From NCBI RefSeq assembly GCF_037126465.1, contig NC_088203.1, positions 52,923,581-52,987,580 of the forward strand: 64,000 bases of DNA, written 5' to 3'. Shown in pieces: positions 23,672-34,803 of the stretch. The first letter of the stretch is position 1, and each line of letters opens with the position of its first letter. The notes beneath the pieces are model-generated. The model was not told the origin of the DNA and made no database searches. It saw only the letters and a list, made by a program, of their open reading frames with translations. Both the position numbers and the translations under genes were made by a program. The DNA comes from Ornithodoros turicata (taxonomy: Eukaryota; Arthropoda; Arachnida; Ixodida; Argasidae).

Positions 23672-25039
23672 CAAAGGATCTATACCAATACAGCCTCCAA
23701 GGGAGGGCCATGTACAACTACCTTTCGAGAAAGGCAACCGAGCAGTGGACAGACAGGAGACAGAGCAGTGGAGAGCAACGTCGCCGATAGGGGATTGGTC
23801 CGCCACGGGCTGGACGTTTTAGACAACCGTGTCCGAAATAGTACACAAACTCGAACAGGCGATTATTCAGCTTCATAACTATTACAGAATGACCAATCTT
23901 CAAAAACCAAGAAAAAAGCACATGCACAAGCACGCCGAAGAGAGCAAGAGGACATAATAAAGGAGAATAATGTGAGCGCCCCCAAGTCTGAGTCTGAACT
24001 TTGCAGGCTCCGAGAGAAAGTCAACTTCCTTGAAGCTGAGCTCTTTCAAGAGAGAACGCTATGTCGTAGTGCACAACGTGCACTTATAAGAGTATATTGT
24101 GAGTTTACCTAACTTTTGCAGTACAGTGTCTTTTTTGAAACATGAGAAAAGTTTATTTATTAACAGCTAGCTGCAGCTGTCACAAGATGACTTGCAGCAA
24201 AGAAGCCGTTGCACCAGGGACTTCACCTGTGGCTGTTGAAGTACTAGAGGTGACTATTTTTGTTTGCAGCAGTTTTGTTAGAAACTGTGCTCGGAAGGTT
24301 AAAGCTGCTTCATTTTTCCAGGACGCATTTTTCCAGGTAAGACAGTTCAGTACATGGTACAATACCTGACAAATCCATCAAGTACAGTACAATCTGTTAG
24401 TTCAAACTCTAAAGGGGCCAAAGATTTGTTTTAATAATGCGTTGTTTGAACGAAAGGGAGCCCTTAGAAATGTGTCATGGCATCGCTACACCTCTTTGTA
24501 GGGCGGCAGAAGTAGATGATGTCGTTTCTTTCCATAATATTTATTTACAGACAAGCACCAAAATGGCTCAGGACAGAAAATGTTCTTACAGGCGCTTGCA
24601 TTTGTTTCCTCAACCGCAGCTCAATGAATGAATGGAACTGATTGAAAGATGCATGGCTTTGCTGGGACCCAACTGTCAGTTTGAATTGTGTGGAGGTCCG
24701 AATTAACGAGATTGCACACCCCATTGCAGGTCCGAGCACAACCATTGTGGAAAGTGCAGTGCCATTCGATCATGAGGTGTTGGCTTCCACGCCGTGACTT
24801 GAGAGTGCTGCGCCATCACCGTTGCCTTCACTACCCATTGAGGAACACTGTTTTGAAGAAAGTCAAGGAACGTCTGGAACCGTCTCTGACATGAAAAAGA
24901 AAAATGGAAAGCCCCAACGACGGATCCGATACCGAATACAATTCGGACGTGGACTTTCCAGTTAAAGATGGGCGGGTGAATGTACAAACATTAGCTCTCA
25001 TGTGATGATTCCCACTACTGAACTAGTCATTTTTCTTGC

Positions 25040-25235
25040 AACATGCTATTTGGCAATTAGTAGCAGAGTTCGATATAACTCCTTATAAGCAACTTGTTAC
25101 TGCAACTAAGTTCATTTTTGGCAACTTGTAACTTAACTCTGTGCTTTTGCGCCGTGGTAAGTTTCAGAGGAGCTCTCTTCGTTTTCAGGTAGCTTTGCCA
25201 AAGTAACATAAGTTAAGTTCCAAGTTACTTTTAAT
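25040..25235. repeat. Partial GTTAC-word MITE
   Basis: ATAACTCCTTATAAGCAACTTG and later AAGTTCCAAGTTACTTTT match the repeat at 21655-22062. No ends were found. Confidence 0.35.
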
Positions 25236-25489
25236 TTGCATTTCACTCACATGCACATGTTTTCTTGCTTTATCTCTGGTTCCTTCACACCATTTTTTGC
25301 CATCAAATGTGATATTCAATCAATTACAGAATTTTATTCAGGAAGTAAGAACCGTTGCCATTGACATGAAGCTGAACCATTGTGCACCCACGGGGAGTAA
25401 GATGCAAAGCATTGGAATAGACCTCTACCAGAGAAAAGTCATAACGACGTTGGAAGACGGGTTGAGACCATACCAAATCGGAAGGAGAC

Positions 25490-28400
25490 AGCATGGTGTG
25501 AGACGCAGGTAAGATCTCGACGGTGAGGATTTCGTATTCTGCCACTACCGACTCCAAGTTGCCGCCAACGTCGTCGGTGCGCGAAAGTGGATTTCTTGAC
25601 AGGACATCCGCTGTGTATAGCTGCTTCCCCGGTACGAACGTCACAAAGAAGTCGTATTCCAGAGTCCGCATACGCAATCGTTGTAGGCGCGGAGTGAGGT
25701 CGTCGAGCCTCTTGGTGTTAAAGATTTGCACGAGGGGTTTGTGGTCAGACTCCACTTGAAAGCGAAGGCCCAGGACATACATACGAAACTTTTCGCATGC
25801 CCACGTCACCGCAAGAGCTTCTTTCTCTACCTGTGCATACCGTTGCTCAGTCGGAGTCAGGAGCCTCGACGCATACGCAACTGGATGACGTCGACCATCA
25901 GTTTCCTCCTGGAGCAGCACCGCTCCGAGGCCGTAGGACGACGCGTCCACGGACAAAGTGTGTGGTCGCAACGGAGAGTAGTACGCCAGAATGGGACTGG
26001 TTGTGAGATCCTTCTTGATCTGTTTGAACGATTGCTCGTGCTGTGGACCCCAGTACCAAGCGGCATCCGAAGAAAGGAGTTCACGAAGTACTTTCGTCTT
26101 TTCGGCCAACCCCGGAAGGAACTTCATCAAGTGCGTAGGCATCCCGAAGAGCGACCGTAGCTCACTAGCAGACTCCGGTGCCCGCATCTTGCGTATGGCT
26201 TCGGTCTTCTCAGGGTCAACATAGATACCTCGTTCGTCCAGAACGTGACCCAGAAAGTGTATCCTGGTCCTAGTGAACTGGCATTTCTCCTCGTTGAGGG
26301 TGATGCCCGCGTCTGAGAGTTTACGCAACGCTGCATGGAGACGCCTGTCATGTTGTTCTTGATTTTTCCGGGGTGATGAAGGTGGTCAGTTCGCGATTTT
26401 CTCGTGATAGGGGGGCTTGCCAATATCCAGCATTGGCGTCGAGCTTGCTGAACACCTTAGCTTCCGTGATTTTGCTGAGGTTCTCTTCTACCGTCGGCAT
26501 GATCACGCGCTCACGGACGACTTGCTTGTTGAGCTCGCCGAAGTCAACACATATGCGTAGCTTGCCGTTCTTTTTCCTTACAACTACCATCGGTGCGCAC
26601 CATTCCGTGGCGTGCTCTACCTTTTGAATTACGCCCAGCCCTTCCATTCGGTGTATTTCGGCTTGTACACTCGGTAGCAATGGAAGTGCTACACGTCTTG
26701 GATACGTTACTGCATATGGCCTCGGTCCCGGAACAAGGTGAATGCTGTATGTTGCCTTCATCAGTCCTAGGCCTCCAAAGAGCTCGGGGTACATTGACGC
26801 AATGCAGTCGTGTCCGTGATCGTGTCCGATTTCGAGAAGTTGAGGGAGAACCTCCAAGGCCTTGATGGCTGGTCGACCTAGCAGAGAGTGTTGTAGGCCG
26901 TCGACGATGAAGACTTCCTGGTTGGTCGTCTTGCCGTTCCAGCTCATGTCGACGTGTACTTGACCCAGAGTGTTTATCAGGGACTTGCCGGGGCCGTAGA
27001 GCCTCTTCGTAGGACGTGTCGCAAAGCGTCGCGTCTCTGGATACAGGGCTGACTCTGGCACGGCCGTGACGTCTGCTCCGGTGTCAACCTTAAACTTGAT
27101 TGGTCTGCCGTTGACAAGGATCGTAATAAACCAGGCGTCTGACGATGAGGGATGCTGTAGACCATCGAGGAATACCTCTTCGAGCGCTCTCCGCGATTGC
27201 TTGGGGCGCTGACCACGCCGTCCGCGACCGGATGCTGGCTTCGGCGCCGGTGTAGTCTGGCAGACTGACGCGAAATGGCCCAGTTTCCCACACTGGCTAC
27301 AGACTTTCCCCTGTGCAGGGCATTCTATCCTCGGGTGGAATCGCATCGACCCACACCATTTACAGGGATCGGACTTTGGCTGTGCCGGTCGTTGAGCTGG
27401 AGGCCGGGCTTCAGACTGCCGTCCCTTGTGTGAAGCTGGCCTGCTAGAAGTGACGACGTCTAGCGTGGTATTCGCCGTCGGTGCCTGCGATGGCGGTTCG
27501 TTCCCGCGAAGAAGATTCTGCTGGCCCTTCACAGCCTCAGAGTTGCGGGCCATTGTCACCGCTTTCTCCAGTGTGAGTTGGGAGTCCAATTGTAGCCGTT
27601 CACTCAGACGACTGTCCCGGAGGCCAACAACCAGCTTGTCTCGAATGAGTTCTTCTTTGAGCGAAGCAAACTCGCAGAACTCTGCTAGCCGGTGTAGCTC
27701 CTTAACGAATTCTTCCACAGTTTCGTGTTCCAACTGAGAGCGCAGGTTGAAGCGCGCGCGCTCGTAGATCACGTTCCGGCTTGGAACGAAGTACTTGTCG
27801 AAGGCTGACTTGAGCTTGTCGTAGTCGTTGGCTACTTCGTCCGTTAGTCGCATGGAAACGAGGACGTCCTCTGCCCCGGTCCCCATAGCGTACAGGAACG
27901 TGTTCACCTGTGTCGAGCTGTCCTGTTTCTGCAGGCCCGATATGATCCGGTACCGCTCCCATCTCGTCACCCAGCGCTTCCACCCCTCCGGTTGTCGAAA
28001 ATCGAACTTGTCTGGAAGTTCTACCGCGAACGGGTTGAACGCAGGTGGCGCAGGCGCAGGCGTAGCCGTAGGTTCGCCGGCCGCTGTTGCTAAGTCTTGG
28101 GTGGACATCCCAAAGTACGTGAACTGGGCTGTTCCACTAACGTGTGACCGCTGCCACCATGTCGTAGTCGAGCGGGTAGAAATGCGACCGTCTCCAAGAA
28201 CGAGAGAACGTTTTAATCATGAAAGCCACGCGCTCAGCTCGCGCATACAAGCGACGGCCATGTCCCAACTTTGTCGTCGTCTTTATATTACAGGCTGGGT
28301 TCCACGAACGGGCAATTGTTCGCTGCCTCCTATTGAAAGAAGAGTTGGATCGAAGGTCGCGTCCCTTTCAGGGACCATTGCAATCCCCCCCGAGAACATT

Positions 28401-28500
28401 GCTTCCTGCCGCGGCCTTGTTTACCTCTTCTTTGAGCGTAGTGCAATTCTACCAAATTTGTGGCGCAGTCGAGCACTATGACGTCATTTGTTTACAAACG
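25490..28500 (-). mobile_element. Truncated Ty3/gypsy retrotransposon lacking the RT active site
   Basis: The gag-pol frame runs from 28108 down to about 26370. It holds a gag region (WKRWVTRWERYRIISGL), a CCHC knuckle CSQCGKLGHFASVC, a protease with VDTGAD, and the start of RT with FSKLDANAGYWQ. At TTFITP the sequence jumps straight to a DRRLHAA-type segment in another frame. The RT stretch holding the Y-x-D-D box is deleted. The second frame continues through RNase H (SVDASSYGLGAVLLQ, ESDHKPLV, ADVLSRNPL) and loses homology near 25490. Integrase and the 3' LTR are absent. A probable 5' LTR ends CGACTACA near 28160, followed by a TGGTGGCAGCGG primer-binding-like site. This LTR call is tentative. 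The element cannot move itself. Confidence 0.88.
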
Positions 28501-28657
28501 AGAGGTCTATTTCTGGATGCAAGCAAAAATTGAATTGAATTGAATTAAATAATGAAAATATTCTTTTTGTATTCGAAATTTCCAATATTCGCACACCTCT
28601 AGAAATTAGGTATGTAGGCGACATATTGTTTTAGTGCCACTTTTTTGCTTCATGCAG

Positions 28658-29907
28658 GTCATTCTCTCTGATGGTGTCACAATGAAGAAAGACCGCTACG
28701 AATGGGTCATGGCATCAAGATCAGACTCAAAGTTTTGCAAAGACGTCGTACGGACAATCTGGAGCACATATGAACTGATGCATCGCAGTGTTACAGGTGC
28801 TGCATGCCGCAGAACAAAGGACGCCCAAGCGAACCGTGCCCTAACGCCAAAGAAGTTGGCAGCAGCAAAAAGTAAGTATTCATGATTTAGCACCTCTACG
28901 ACATAGACATACACAGAGATTGGAACTGCTATTGTTTTCGGATCAGGTTCACACATACCGCATCAGTTCGGGAGAAACTTAACAGGATTGAAAATATTGG
29001 TTCAGCTAATTCCAATCTGAGTGAATAACCTTGGGCTACGTCCCAGCACTTGATATATAGGGTGTGTGCTGATTAGGTATGCACACATTTTACCATTCAA
29101 CACATTTCTTATAGAATGTGCCAAGTTCCGTTGGCATATAAAGATGCATTTCTGCAGCAAAAATCTGCCAGAAAATTGAGGAAGCCAGACTTGTTGCATT
29201 AATGAAATCGTAATTCGGGCAGAAAGGCGCTGACACCAGGAATCGAGCTGCTACACCACCACAGCATTTTTTAATAATGATTTTAATGTGTCGATGATAT
29301 GATACAAGACGTGGTGTAGAGGAGTATGTACTGTATTTACTCGAACGTGAGTTGACGCCGCACCCCCGCACGCGCACACACACTACGAGATCTTTGAAAA
29401 TGGAAAAAAAGTTTCGACCGAAAAATTAGTTATTCATTGTCGGAAGACCTCTTCTGTCGTGCTTCCTCAATCTCATCGAAAGTGCAGAAGACATCGTCAC
29501 CTCTGCACAGCTTTAAAAAACCCTGATGCATAGCTTGAGAGATGAGCAATGTCATGTTTCAGCCATATGTCACCTAATTTTTAATTTAATGCTCATAATT
29601 CTCTTCGGTCTTCAGGTCTAATAATGCACACATTTTGCATATAACGTCCCACAGTAGCGCACTAGTCATTAGTCTAGTTTGTTCAATTAGTCATTTGTTT
29701 TCTCTGTTGCATTATGCAGCAGTGCATTCATTAATTTGTTTCTTTTTTTGTTCCCCTTTTTTTGTGTGTGCCCCAGGAGCTTACCGGAGGTACATAAAAT
29801 TGCGACCAGCCAATGAGCCAGCAAAGGAAAGGCGCCGTCAAGCACATAAGTACATAGGCCAGTTGCTAAGCGACATGATGCGAAAGAAAAAGCCTGATGT
29901 GTTGTAA
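28658..29907 (+). CDS. BEN domain exons, copy A
   Basis: The first exon (28658-28871) reads VILSDGVTMKKDRYEWVMAS, then FCKDVVRTIW, RSVTGAACRRTKDAQ and ALTPKKLAAA, the ordered hallmarks of a BEN domain. It splices at GTAAGT, phase 1, to the last exon (29777-29907), which reads AYRRYIKLRP and ends in a basic KYIGQLLSDMMRKKKPDVL tail before TAA. BEN domains bind DNA and mediate protein contacts. Drosophila Insensitive is the studied case and prefers CCAATTGG-like sites. These two exons have no disabling change, unlike the middle of the same gene. Confidence 0.85.
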
Positions 29908-30001
29908 TTTTCAGCTGTAAATATACTGCATACGCTTCTTTCATGCTTGTTGTCTCCTATTTACTCACCCCGACATACACTGTTCGTAGGCACATGTCAT
30001 G

Positions 30002-30392
30002 CAGGGTGTTTACCAATCTGGAAAACTGAGAAATGAGGGAATTTTGATGCAACTGGAAAAGTAAGGGAATTTGTCAAAAGGCAGCTGAAGTCAGGGAAAA
30101 TTGCAGACAACTGCTGTGGTGACACATAGCGAATCGCGAGTGCCGATCACTGGTTGAGTGACCACGCAGCAGCAATGTTGCCGTGATTATAGCAGTTCAC
30201 CAATACAACGAGCTCAGAGGCAGAAAAGTATAGGGCAGCGTCATTAATACTCAAGATATGATCTCTTGTATGAGAGTTCTGCATCAAATTTTAGTAGCAG
30301 GCACCAAGTCCCCATCTGGGAATTCACCTTAATGGTCAGTGAAGACCGGGAAAAGTCAGGGAATTTGGAGGGTGCAATTTGGTAGACACCCT
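30002..30392. mobile_element. MITE with AGGGTGT.TACCAA ends
   Basis: CAGGGTGTTTACCAA at the left pairs with TTGGTAGACACCCT at the right. The interior carries repeated TCAGGGAATTT and GGAAAA words. The exact target duplication is unclear. It lies just past the BEN stop codon of copy A. Confidence 0.75.
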
Positions 30393-30534
30393 CATATGGT
30401 TATAAGAGGTTTATATGAGCTAATTATACATTGAAAGGCAGAAAGTATTCCTAGACTGGGTTCCACTACTTGCAAGCCTCCTACAGATCAAATTCCACTT
30501 GTCTCCATCATTGTCCAAACATCTGTATTTACAG

Positions 30535-30614
30535 CTAGCTGCAGATGCCGTAATGGCGTGCATCTCATAAATTGTGTTTCAGAGGCTGTACCAGATCCCT
30601 TGGAAACACCAGAG
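30535..30614 (+). pseudogene. Exon 4 of a third BEN-gene copy
   Basis: ACAG precedes CTAGCTGCAGATGCCG, closely matching exon 4 of copy A (24167) and copy B (45644). It opens in phase 1 and ends in phase 0 at GAG before GTGATG, as exon 4 does in copy A. The translation starts SSCRCRNGVHLINCVSEA, so the Cys pair is partly kept. A further open, AG-preceded stretch at about 30784-30906 ending before GTATGTG may be another exon but does not join in frame. No other exon of this copy was recognised. Confidence 0.6.
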
Positions 30615-31182
30615 GTGATGAATTTGTTTCATATTTTATTTGTCAGTATGCACTACTACGGTATAGTGCTGCATTTTGTATTCATGTTTGAGTATGATCC
30701 CTGCTCCACACTATCGGCTAAGATTTTGTGCTGTGCTGTAATTAAAGTGCACTCAAGATGTCCACGTATTGACCTCATTGCAGGGACTTCAAGTTGCAAG
30801 TGGCGTGCCTTAACAGTCTTATGAAAGAAGTGGTTCCTCTCCACAGTGTTTCACACAATCTACATAGCAGGAGCGCGCTAGCACTTCTGTTGGAGCAAAA
30901 CAAAAGGTATGTGTCAGTGTCTTATATTGAATGACTCGGTTCTTTTACATGTTTCTCATTAGTTTCTTCTGTGCCATGCATTAGGAATACAACGGCGCTT
31001 TTACTGTAAGGCCAGATGAAATGAAACAAGATGCCCCTAAAATGCAGCGACTGTGTTTCTTTACTTTGCAGACAACATGTGATGAGCTTGCTCCTTAATA
31101 TGTGTATTTATATACAGGGTGTATTCACCTGATGTGATGAAAATTCTAACTAGTCACGCACTCGATGGAGGATTGTGGGACG
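30615..31182. other. Junction between copy A side and copy B left end
   Basis: Apart from the possible exon at 30784-30906, no gene is seen. ATACAGGGTGTATTCACC near 31113 looks like a MITE terminus. Copy A's right terminus would be expected here if the copies were simply adjacent, but no inverse of CCCTATTGCAAAATC is present. Confidence 0.4.
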
Positions 31183-31510
31183 CCCTATTGCAAAATCTTG
31201 TAAGATTTCAAATTGGAAATGATATTGGTTGTATCGTATCCAATACATGAGAATTGAATTCCAATCTACTTAGTTTGGAAACCAATATAGGGAAGTCAAT
31301 ACCAATATGTCACAATTGGAGGCCAATTTGAGCAAACTAGTTTTCCAATACAGTATGATTGGGCTCCAATACAATTTGATTGGATTCCAGTATACCGCAA
31401 TTGGAACTCTCCAAATAAAAACTTTTACAATTCACTCCAATTGGAAAGTTTTATTGGTGACATGTATTCCAATATGCTGCATTTGGAAACTATAGTTGGA
31501 CTGTGTCCAC
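31183..31510. repeat. 21-bp palindromic-unit array, left end of copy B
   Basis: CCCTATTGCAAAATC and a 27-bp ATATTGGTTGTATCG unit match the start of the array at 14005. From about 31248 the units are diverged, but their length is still 21 bp. Examples are CACAATTGGAGGCCAATTTG and GTATGATTGGGCTCCAATAC, each the first 20 bases of a unit. The unit spacing is better kept than the sequence. Flanking DNA outside CCCTATTGC differs between the two arrays, placing an element boundary there. Confidence 0.85.
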
Positions 31511-32465
31511 TCCAATAAGTGGGAGCATTTTTGGCATCTGTGCCCCAGTTTATGTTGGAACTGGAAATCACACTGGAAAATGCAGGCACATGCATGTTGA
31601 TCGAAAGCCACTAATGTAATGAATATCATGGCACTAATTTGTAATTATTGGAAGTTAATGGAGGATGCCCGTCAGAACATTTAAGGGCTTATAACCATCA
31701 GAAGATAGGGCCTGAATTTTGACAGAAATGACTTTTTCTATCCGCATGGCAAGAATTTGATGCAAACTACTAACGGTCCTTGACACCATAAATGTTTCCG
31801 TTTGACAGAAGTATATCAGTCTATAGCTTCGTGGATAATGCAAATACCTAGTTGCATGATGAAGTATGAGCAAAACATCACAGGATCTATATATGGCTCT
31901 ACCATATGCTCAAGCTTCTCTGACAACAAACATTTTCTGTGCCAAGCTGGAACCATAAAAAAATTTGCTTTGTTGGTTGCAGGTGTGAAGTTTAAATGTA
32001 AAAGCTCCTGTCATATGTTGATGACAATTCTTAATATAAAGTCCACTAATTTCTCAGTTGTAGCAACATGCCCAAAGAACTAAATGCACATATCAAGCAG
32101 CAAGAGACATAGTTGAACACACTTGGTCACCATAACGATCAAGCATCATTTGTTTATTAAGCAGTACAAGACCAGGAAGAAAAAAAACCAAATACACACA
32201 AAAGGAACAAATTGAGGTACACAAAAATAGAAGACACACTGTACAGTGATGCTATGTACATGCAGTGCGCACTAAATACAATAAGCTTTCTTTCTGAAGC
32301 ACTCGGGTCCACTTATCTTGCTGTACATATTCTGCAATACACTGAAAAATACAGCTTGGCTTACACAGTCACCTAAAGCACTGAGAACGACCACGTGGAA
32401 TGGAACTCCACAGTAGTGCAGGCCTTTGCTCAACAGATGTGGTTAGTCCCTTTCAATAGTGTTTG
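31511..32465. other. Region between array and transposase gene, copy B
   Basis: No gene is seen. A minus-strand AATAAA (complement at 32153-32158) lies about 310 bp past the transposase stop and could be its poly(A) signal. CAGCAAGAGACATAGTTGAA near 32097 matches the copy A counterpart. Confidence 0.45.
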
Positions 32466-33488
32466 CTAGGTCACACAGGTAAGACTTGTGTAACTTGTGT
32501 AAGATAAAAATAAAATGTATAGACAAGTTTGGCGAACATCAAACAACTCAACCACGAATATCTCCGTGTGTGATGGGAGGAAACACTCTTTGATGTGGGC
32601 TGGAAGCTGATTCTCACCATGTACGAGGACGAACCTCTTGCACAGTAATATGCACTTATCGCCCTCATTGTGTTTCACTTCAAGTATGCGTTGAATGGAA
32701 AAATACTCATCAGTCTTTGTTGAAATTACTGTGCTGTTGCTCTTCCTAGCTTTTGTGTACTTTACACTGTGGTGCACCTGTCCATTCGACACTACCCTGA
32801 GAAACTCCTTTGCTGAACTAGGGACTCTGCCATACCGCTTCCTGAAGGCTTCCTCTTCAGCAGGCATAAATTGACAAACATGCTGAGGGACACCGGGGAG
32901 CACTGCTCCATCCACTCTGCTGTAATTTTGAACATAGCGGTTTTGGAGCATGTCCACGCACACTTCCCTCACTCTTGCTGACAGCTGCTGGGTGTTAAGC
33001 AGAAGCTTTAACTGCTGATGCAGCACGACCCTTTCGACGATCTGAAGGGCCACTCCGTTCGCTGCGGTCACTGTCTTTGTGAGACGGCCGTTTCCATCTT
33101 CAAACACAAAAGCGGAATGAGCCCATAGGGGTCCCAGGTGCTGTACTGTTGCTGTCAGGTGTAGCAATTGGTGAACATTGAATGTCACGAAGCGTTCCTC
33201 GTAGAGTGAAGGGACCATAAAGACAAACTTCTGAAGCAATGTGCCTAACAGGAACAAAGAGAAAATTGTATCACACACATTTTTTCAATGAAATACAAGG
33301 TGACAAAATTGACGAGTAGTTTGATAAGCTTTGGAAGTAATGGTTTTTCTTGACACAGGGAATACTTGGTTCTTGCACACAATCCAATGCTGTTCTTACG
33401 AGCATTCCTTCTAATAAATGTATATTCCCCCTCCCTCATTCCTTCTATGCTAAGCAATGGGACAGTGATGTGCACTCTCTCCTGTGAT

Positions 33489-33922
33489 CAGTGGTGTAGC
33501 CAGACTTCCAAGGTAGGGGGGGGGGCTCGATACGAAAAGTCCCTCCCCCCCCTCTCTGATCCTGGGTACGACAACACAATGCAACTTGTGCACACAGCAA
33601 AATGCCAATGATATAAAAAAAAAGAAAAGATTCAGACGTACACAGTACGATTACATGTAGGCCGTCATGATCAATGAGGCAGTGTCATGAGATTGGAAGT
33701 AGTTTCAAAAGTTCATATAAGTACTTTGAAAACCATTCTGGGGTGCTTCCTAGACAGACGCCATGAACTGCAAGAACTTTCGCGATCGTCACACTGGTCC
33801 CCCCCTTATATTATTTTCTCCTCGGATTTGCACGATTTGCGTGGGTCGGTCCGTGGCAGGTAGGGGGGGGGGGGCTCGAGCCCCCCTAGCCCCCCCCCCC
33901 CCCCCCCGTTGCTACGCCGCAG
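33489..33922. mobile_element. hAT MITE with 8-bp target duplication
   Basis: It starts CAGTGGTGTAGCCAG and ends GTTGCTACGCCGCAG, slightly diverged from the sibling at 23257. It is flanked by a perfect CCTGTGAT duplication (33481-33488 and 33923-33930). Runs of C and G dominate the interior. It inserted into transposase intron 3 of copy B. Confidence 0.92.
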
Positions 33923-33930
33923 CCTGTGAT

Positions 33931-34300
33931 ATCTTGTTCCAAATCTAAGTCTGAACTTATTTGTTCCCCTGAAATTATCTGAATCCCACGCAGGTTTCAT
34001 ACTTCGGAGATGAACAGTTAACAATGCTAAATCCATCTAAGCCTTAGCTTAGCACTGTCATGTTTTCAACTCAAGCCTGTTTACAAGCTTTCACTTCCAT
34101 TACTTGCACTTGCTAGTGGTTTGCGCAAAACATCATGCATGGCAATGTAATGTTTTCACCACATAACAAAGCTTGGTAAATTTTTTAAATGCCGTTCATT
34201 GTGGTAGAGTTCATGCCTGGGACGCTTGGCACGAAATGACCTTGCTCCTGGTTATCTACAAGGCTGAGAGTGTACTAGGTTATAATAAATCAATACTTAC
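33931..34300. other. Rest of transposase intron 3, copy B
   Basis: This is ordinary AT-rich intron sequence. The 5' splice site GTAAGTATTG is next to 34301 on the minus strand. Confidence 0.5.
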
Positions 34301-34754
34301 TGGCCCGTGCAAGTATAGTGGGATGTAACTCTTCCTGTAAGAGCAGGTGGATAGCCTCTACAAGAAGACACCAGTGTTTCCAATGGCGTTGAGGAAGGAT
34401 GTTGAGTGTACATGGAAGGCTGTAGTAGAGCAGCCAATGGCGCCACTCGCTAGCCTTCCAGTAAGCACGCTCTTTGATTTGTCTTGGAAGGCGGGTGAAA
34501 CAGTGTGGCGGGCAAATTGACAGTAATCTCTTGTTCACTTTGACAACATCTGTTGGGCTCCCTGCATTGCAATGATTATTTAATCATTTGTGGGCTATCT
34601 GAAGTGCCTCAACGAGCATTACGTGAGAGGGGGGGTTACATAAAAGCTGTCATTTTACAAATGGTACAAGAGGCAATTAGGACCAAAGTTACGCATAAAA
34701 TAACACATGAAAAAATGAGAAATACAACAGAAAACCCGATAAGAAATGATTATG

Positions 34755-34803
34755 CTGTATTAATATATGCTCGATTGATATATGTTCGATTAATATATGC
34801 TCC
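34755..34803. repeat. Short tandem repeat in intron 2, copy B
   Basis: Three imperfect units built on TTAATATATGCTCGA stand in a row. This is a minor feature. Confidence 0.5.

Larger units (their letters stand above)
21414..29907 (+). pseudogene. BEN-domain gene, copy A (multi-exon, damaged)
   Basis: A multi-exon gene for a predicted DNA-binding accessory protein. Supported exons are 21414-21591, 22139-22230, 23888-24098, 24167-24249, 28658-28871 and 29777-29907, with phases agreeing at each join I can test. Exon 1 begins MFAHVMYTDK and gives a 60-residue N-terminal module with TFWQG. Exon 3 is a Lys-rich stretch followed by heptads (LREKVNFLEAELFQE), a likely coiled coil. Exon 4 starts SSCSCHKMTCS. 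The last two exons encode the BEN domain. A probable exon at 24730-24975, ending EYNSDVDFPVKDG like copy B, has a stop in every usable frame, so the gene is probably not functional as it stands. A Ty3 remnant lies between it and the BEN exons. Splicing is predicted by eye only. Confidence 0.75.

Noticed and set aside
25297..25512. A BEN-gene exon of about 150 nt just left of the Ty3 remnant
   Set aside because: An AG precedes it and the frame is open, but copy B has no match and its right side runs into the retroelement. Support is too weak to annotate.
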